Shown here piece after piece: positions 5,113-7,476 of a stretch of DNA of 7,476 bases. The stretch's first letter is position 1, and every line of letters starts with the position of its first letter. Under the pieces are notes generated by a model, which was given only the letters and a program-made list of their open reading frames with translations, had not been told where the DNA came from and searched no databases. The stretch covers positions 1 to 7,476 of the forward strand of contig JACMIV010000058.1 in NCBI GenBank assembly GCA_014380965.1, read 5' to 3'. Made by a program: the position numbers and the translations under genes. This DNA is from Rhizobiaceae bacterium. Its GTDB lineage: Bacteria; Pseudomonadota; Alphaproteobacteria; Rhizobiales; Rhizobiaceae.

Positions 5113-6303
5113 ATGAAGGTCGCCAGCCCGCGCATTTTCCGATCCCTCGAGCACACCGGCGGGCGTGACGGCTTCGACACGATCGTCGGTGCGGCAGTGG
5201 CGAGCTACGGTTCGCTGCGCGCGCCGAGCGAGCGTCAGGCGCGCGACTTCGGCCGGCTCGTCGTCCCGCTGTGGGATAAGGTTTCTTCCGACACGCGCCG
5301 CGCCTTCGCCGCGGCCCTCTCCAAGAGCCCGCGCGTCCCACGCGAAATCGTCGATTGCCTTCTCGCCGAACCGATCGAGGTCTCCGCCCCCTTCCTGATG
5401 TCGACGCCGATCTTTTCGGAGGCCGAGCTGAAGGCGCTGGCGCTGGGTCCTGACCGTCACATCCGCAAGATCTTCGCCGAGCGCATTCGCAGGTCCGAGT
5501 CAAAGGATCCGGCCCTGGAAAGCGCAACGCAAGGCTTGCCGCTGCCGGCACTCGAGAAGAGCGTCTCAAAGCTGCATGTCGAGGCTACCGCGATCGCAGA
5601 CCACAAGCCCTCGCACCTTGCCAGGCCCGCAGAGGCGTCAGCCGAAGACGCGCAGGACGAGCCCGTCACAACGGCTCCCCCATTGGCTCCCGATCACGGC
5701 CCCTTCGCGAGCCTCGGCAACGATCGGCCTCGGGGCGAACGCGCGACGCCGGCCTCCGCCCCCGAGCCACGCCCCGACCGATCGGCCGCCACGATCATGC
5801 GCGAGACGCTCCGTCGCCTGGTCCTGCCCGGCCGCCGCAGTGCTTCCTCCAGCGCCGCAACGCCCAGCATGGCCGAGCTCGTCGGCATGGCGGTCCGCCA
5901 GAACGCCGCCGATTTCTACGACGGCCTCGGCCGGATGCTCGGGTTGAACGAGGACGCGGTCGTGGCGATCGCCGCCGAGCCGACCGGCGATCGGCTCGCG
6001 ATCGCGTTGAAGGCGCTGAATGCCGCTTCGGCCGATGCGATGACCGTTCTCATGATGATGAAGCCAAGCATCGGTCTCGACGTCGAGGCCTTCGAGCGGA
6101 TGACGCGCACCTACCGCGCCCTGAAGCCCGCCGACTGCGCTGCCCTCGTCGACGCGTCGGCGCATCGGCCCCGCCTCTCCGCCCCGACGCTCGCCCCGCA
6201 GTATCAGGACCTCTCTCCGCTCCCGCGCTCGGAAGCCCGTCCTGTCTTCGGCAGGCGCAGGGCCCTGCCCGGCGATGCCGGCACCGGCAAGCGTTCGGCC
6301 TGA
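5113..6303 (+). CDS. DUF2336 domain-containing protein
   Basis: A 396-residue, mainly alpha-helical soluble protein with no signal peptide or membrane segment. The N-terminal part (about 35-110) has the DUF2336 pattern of short paired helices: FGRLVVPLWDKVSSDTRRAF, then PREIVDCLLAEPIEVSAPFL, then STPIFSEAELKALAL, resembling HEAT-like repeats. A Pro/Ala/Glu-rich and probably disordered linker (about 135-225) follows. A second helical domain (about 225-345) contains LVGMAVRQNAADFYDGLGRM and FERMTRTYRALKPADCAAL, and the tail is basic and Pro-rich. DUF2336 proteins are found mainly in alphaproteobacteria and their function is not established. The ATG at 5113 is preceded by weak purine-rich candidates (GAGAG and GAAAG). 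The gene has its own promoter-like sequence, so it is likely monocistronic. It converges with the DUF1491 gene. Confidence 0.88.
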   Translation: MKVASPRIFRSLEHTGGRDGFDTIVGAAVASYGSLRAPSERQARDFGRLVVPLWDKVSSDTRRAFAAALSKSPRVPREIVDCLLAEPIEVSAPFLMSTPIFSEAELKALALGPDRHIRKIFAERIRRSESKDPALESATQGLPLPALEKSVSKLHVEATAIADHKPSHLARPAEASAEDAQDEPVTTAPPLAPDHGPFASLGNDRPRGERATPASAPEPRPDRSAATIMRETLRRLVLPGRRSASSSAATPSMAELVGMAVRQNAADFYDGLGRMLGLNEDAVVAIAAEPTGDRLAIALKALNAASADAMTVLMMMKPSIGLDVEAFERMTRTYRALKPADCAALVDASAHRPRLSAPTLAPQYQDLSPLPRSEARPVFGRRRALPGDAGTGKRSA

Positions 6304-6314
6304 CCGAAACGCGT

Positions 6315-6328
6315 CGCCGTCTACGGCG
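6315..6328. terminator. Weak hairpin between convergent genes
   Basis: CGCCG (6315-6319) and CGGCG (6324-6328) can pair around a TCTA loop. It lies in the 51-bp gap between the stops of the convergent DUF2336 and DUF1491 genes. The stem is only five pairs and no T run follows on either strand, so it is at best a weak, possibly bidirectional or Rho-assisted terminator. Confidence 0.25.
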
Positions 6329-6354
6329 CCGGGCGGTTGCGGAAAGGCTCGGCT

Positions 6355-6687
6355 TCAGCTCTCGGCGATGTCGATGTATCGCGCGGCCTCGTCGGTCTCG
6401 ATCTCGACGACCCAGAAATCCGGATCGAACCGCGCCTCCCGGCCGAATCGCGCCTCGAGCGCCGCCTCGTCGGCCGCATCCTCCGCCATGAAGCGCCGTC
6501 CGCCGTCGTCGGAGGAATGCGTCTGTACGGCGGGGCCGTAGAGCGCGATCTGCCCCGTGCGCCCGCGCGCCAGCACGAAGATCGCACCAGCCGCCTCCGC
6601 GCCCCTGCGCGCCACCGCCGCAAATCCCCCGTCCGCAAAGATCCGGCGGATCAACTGCGCGACGAAGAGATCGCTTGTCACCCGCAT
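6355..6687 (-). CDS. DUF1491 family protein
   Basis: A 110-residue protein matching DUF1491, a family of about 115 residues found essentially only in alphaproteobacteria and of unknown function. The family-like pattern is MRVTSDLFVAQLIRRIFADG at the start, a GAIFVLARGRTGQIALYGPA beta-rich centre, then an acidic stretch with ARFDPDFWVVEIETDEA and a short C-terminus. It has no signal peptide, membrane segment or cysteine. The ATG at 6687 is preceded by GGGTGGG about 6 nt upstream. The gene begins 34 bp after the stop of the peptidoglycan-binding protein gene on the same strand, so the two probably form an operon. No promoter between them was recognised. Confidence 0.93.
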   Translation of the reverse strand: MRVTSDLFVAQLIRRIFADGGFAAVARRGAEAAGAIFVLARGRTGQIALYGPAVQTHSSDDGGRRFMAEDAADEAALEARFGREARFDPDFWVVEIETDEAARYIDIAES

Positions 6688-6721
6688 TGCGAGCCCACCC
6701 GTCCGAACGCTTCTCGCAGTC

Positions 6722-7476
6722 TCACTCGACTGCGCCGATCTCGATCAGCCGCGACAGGATCCGCGCATCCGGCGTTCCCGTCACGTCGAGCCCCTGCAGC
6801 GCCTCGAAGGTGCGAATCGCGGCGCGGGTCTGCTCCCCGAGGATGCCGTCAGCCGTAAGCTTTGCGACATCCGCCTTCGCAAGCCCCGACTGGATGCGGC
6901 GCACGAGGTCGCGGTCCGCCTCATCGTCGATCCCCGCCGTCGTCCGGCCGTCCGTTGCAATCGAAATCGTTTCCGCGCCTGCCCCATTATCCCCTTCATC
7001 GAGGCTTGCATGCCGGACGGCGTCGTTTGGCCGGGCGGAAGGGTTCGGCGCCTCCGCCATCATCTGCCGGATCTGCGAGAGGAGAAGCGGCGAGGGCTCG
7101 CCGTCGACGCGCAGGGCGTTGTCGGATTGGAAGGCGCGGATCGCTGCCTCCGTCGCCCGCCCCGGCCTTCCGTCGAGGGAAGCCGTATAATGTCCGGTCT
7201 CTGTCAGCGCCGTCTGGACTTCGAGGACGAGCGGCACAGGCATCAGCGCGTCGTCGTTCTCCTCCGCTCCGGCGAAAGCGCCGCCTGTGGCGGCCGTGTC
7301 CAAAGCGGCGATGTTCCCTCGGGTCGCCATCATGGGTTTGGGATGCCGGCCGGGCTGGGCGTAGAACGCGTTGCCCGCGACGAACGCCACGAGCACGGCA
7401 AAGCTTGCCATGCCGCCGGACGTGACGGGACGCGCGGCCAGCGGGCGGACGGCCAGCCGCATCGCCGCCGCAGAGC
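6722..7476 (-). CDS. Membrane-anchored protein with two peptidoglycan-binding (PG_binding_1) domains, probably 5'-partial
   Basis: The frame stays open to the right edge. An ATG at 7462 gives 246 residues, but it lacks a visible Shine-Dalgarno sequence (GCG repeats precede it), so the true start may lie outside the window. Numbered from that ATG, a single membrane segment (about 14-35, SGGMASFAVLVAFVAGNAFY) follows a basic Arg-containing stretch, predicting a cytoplasmic N-terminus and periplasmic C-terminus. Two PG_binding_1-like modules are visible: residues 78-131 (VLEVQTALTETGHY, DGRPGRATEAAIRAFQ) and 185-242 (LVRRIQSGLAKADV, DGILGEQTRAAIRTFEALQG). They are joined by an acidic, low-complexity linker. 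Such modules bind peptidoglycan and no catalytic domain is present. It probably acts as a wall anchor or accessory protein and shares an operon with the DUF1491 gene. Confidence 0.9.
   Translation of the reverse strand, partial: SAAAMRLAVRPLAARPVTSGGMASFAVLVAFVAGNAFYAQPGRHPKPMMATRGNIAALDTAATGGAFAGAEENDDALMPVPLVLEVQTALTETGHYTASLDGRPGRATEAAIRAFQSDNALRVDGEPSPLLLSQIRQMMAEAPNPSARPNDAVRHASLDEGDNGAGAETISIATDGRTTAGIDDEADRDLVRRIQSGLAKADVAKLTADGILGEQTRAAIRTFEALQGLDVTGTPDARILSRLIEIGAVE

Noticed and set aside
6051..6063. Tandem ATG codons (MMM) in the DUF2336 gene as a possible internal start
   Set aside because: They lie inside a helical segment of the C-terminal domain with no ribosome site in front, so they are ordinary coding sequence.

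Overview
The window is GC-rich with strongly G/C-ending codons. Its gene content is typical of an alphaproteobacterium of the order Hyphomicrobiales (Rhizobiales). It holds a DUF1491 protein (an alphaproteobacterial family), a DUF2336 protein, a split DUF1214/DUF1254 pair, and a class A penicillin-binding protein with a long basic cytoplasmic N-terminus. An Aurantimonadaceae-like host is a guess only. I see no tRNA, rRNA, CRISPR array, insertion sequence or attachment site.

Layout from left to right. (1) Positions 1-321, minus strand: the 5' part of an unrecognised gene that runs off the left edge. It has a clear Shine-Dalgarno sequence and its own sigma70-like promoter at 427-455. (2) 459-983, minus: a YcgN-type cysteine-cluster protein. 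(3) A divergent intergenic region of about 138 bp. (4) 1122-3317, plus: a bifunctional transglycosylase/transpeptidase (class A PBP) with all catalytic motifs intact. (5) 3451-4035 and 4028-4645, plus: two small single-pass membrane proteins, DUF1214 then DUF1254, overlapping by 8 bp. (6) A 467-bp gap, 4646-5112. It contains two hairpins, a probable 56-residue minus-strand small gene (4690-4860), and a good sigma70-like promoter with a CtrA-box-like overlap. (7) 5113-6303, plus: a DUF2336 helical-repeat protein. (8) Converging on it, 6355-6687 minus: a DUF1491 protein, preceded in the same direction by 6722-7476 minus: a membrane-anchored protein with two peptidoglycan-binding domains, probably cut by the right edge.

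Theme. Several products are cell-envelope proteins: the PBP builds peptidoglycan, the double PG-binding protein probably attaches to it, and the DUF1214/DUF1254 pair is predicted to sit in the inner membrane facing the periplasm. The rest are small conserved alphaproteobacterial proteins of unknown function. Most of the window looks like ordinary, vertically inherited core genome. The least explained parts are the split DUF1214/DUF1254 pair with matching cysteine architecture, the unlisted small gene at 4690-4860, the regulatory segment ahead of the DUF2336 gene, and the truncated left-edge gene. I do not see convincing evidence for a wholly new multi-gene system.
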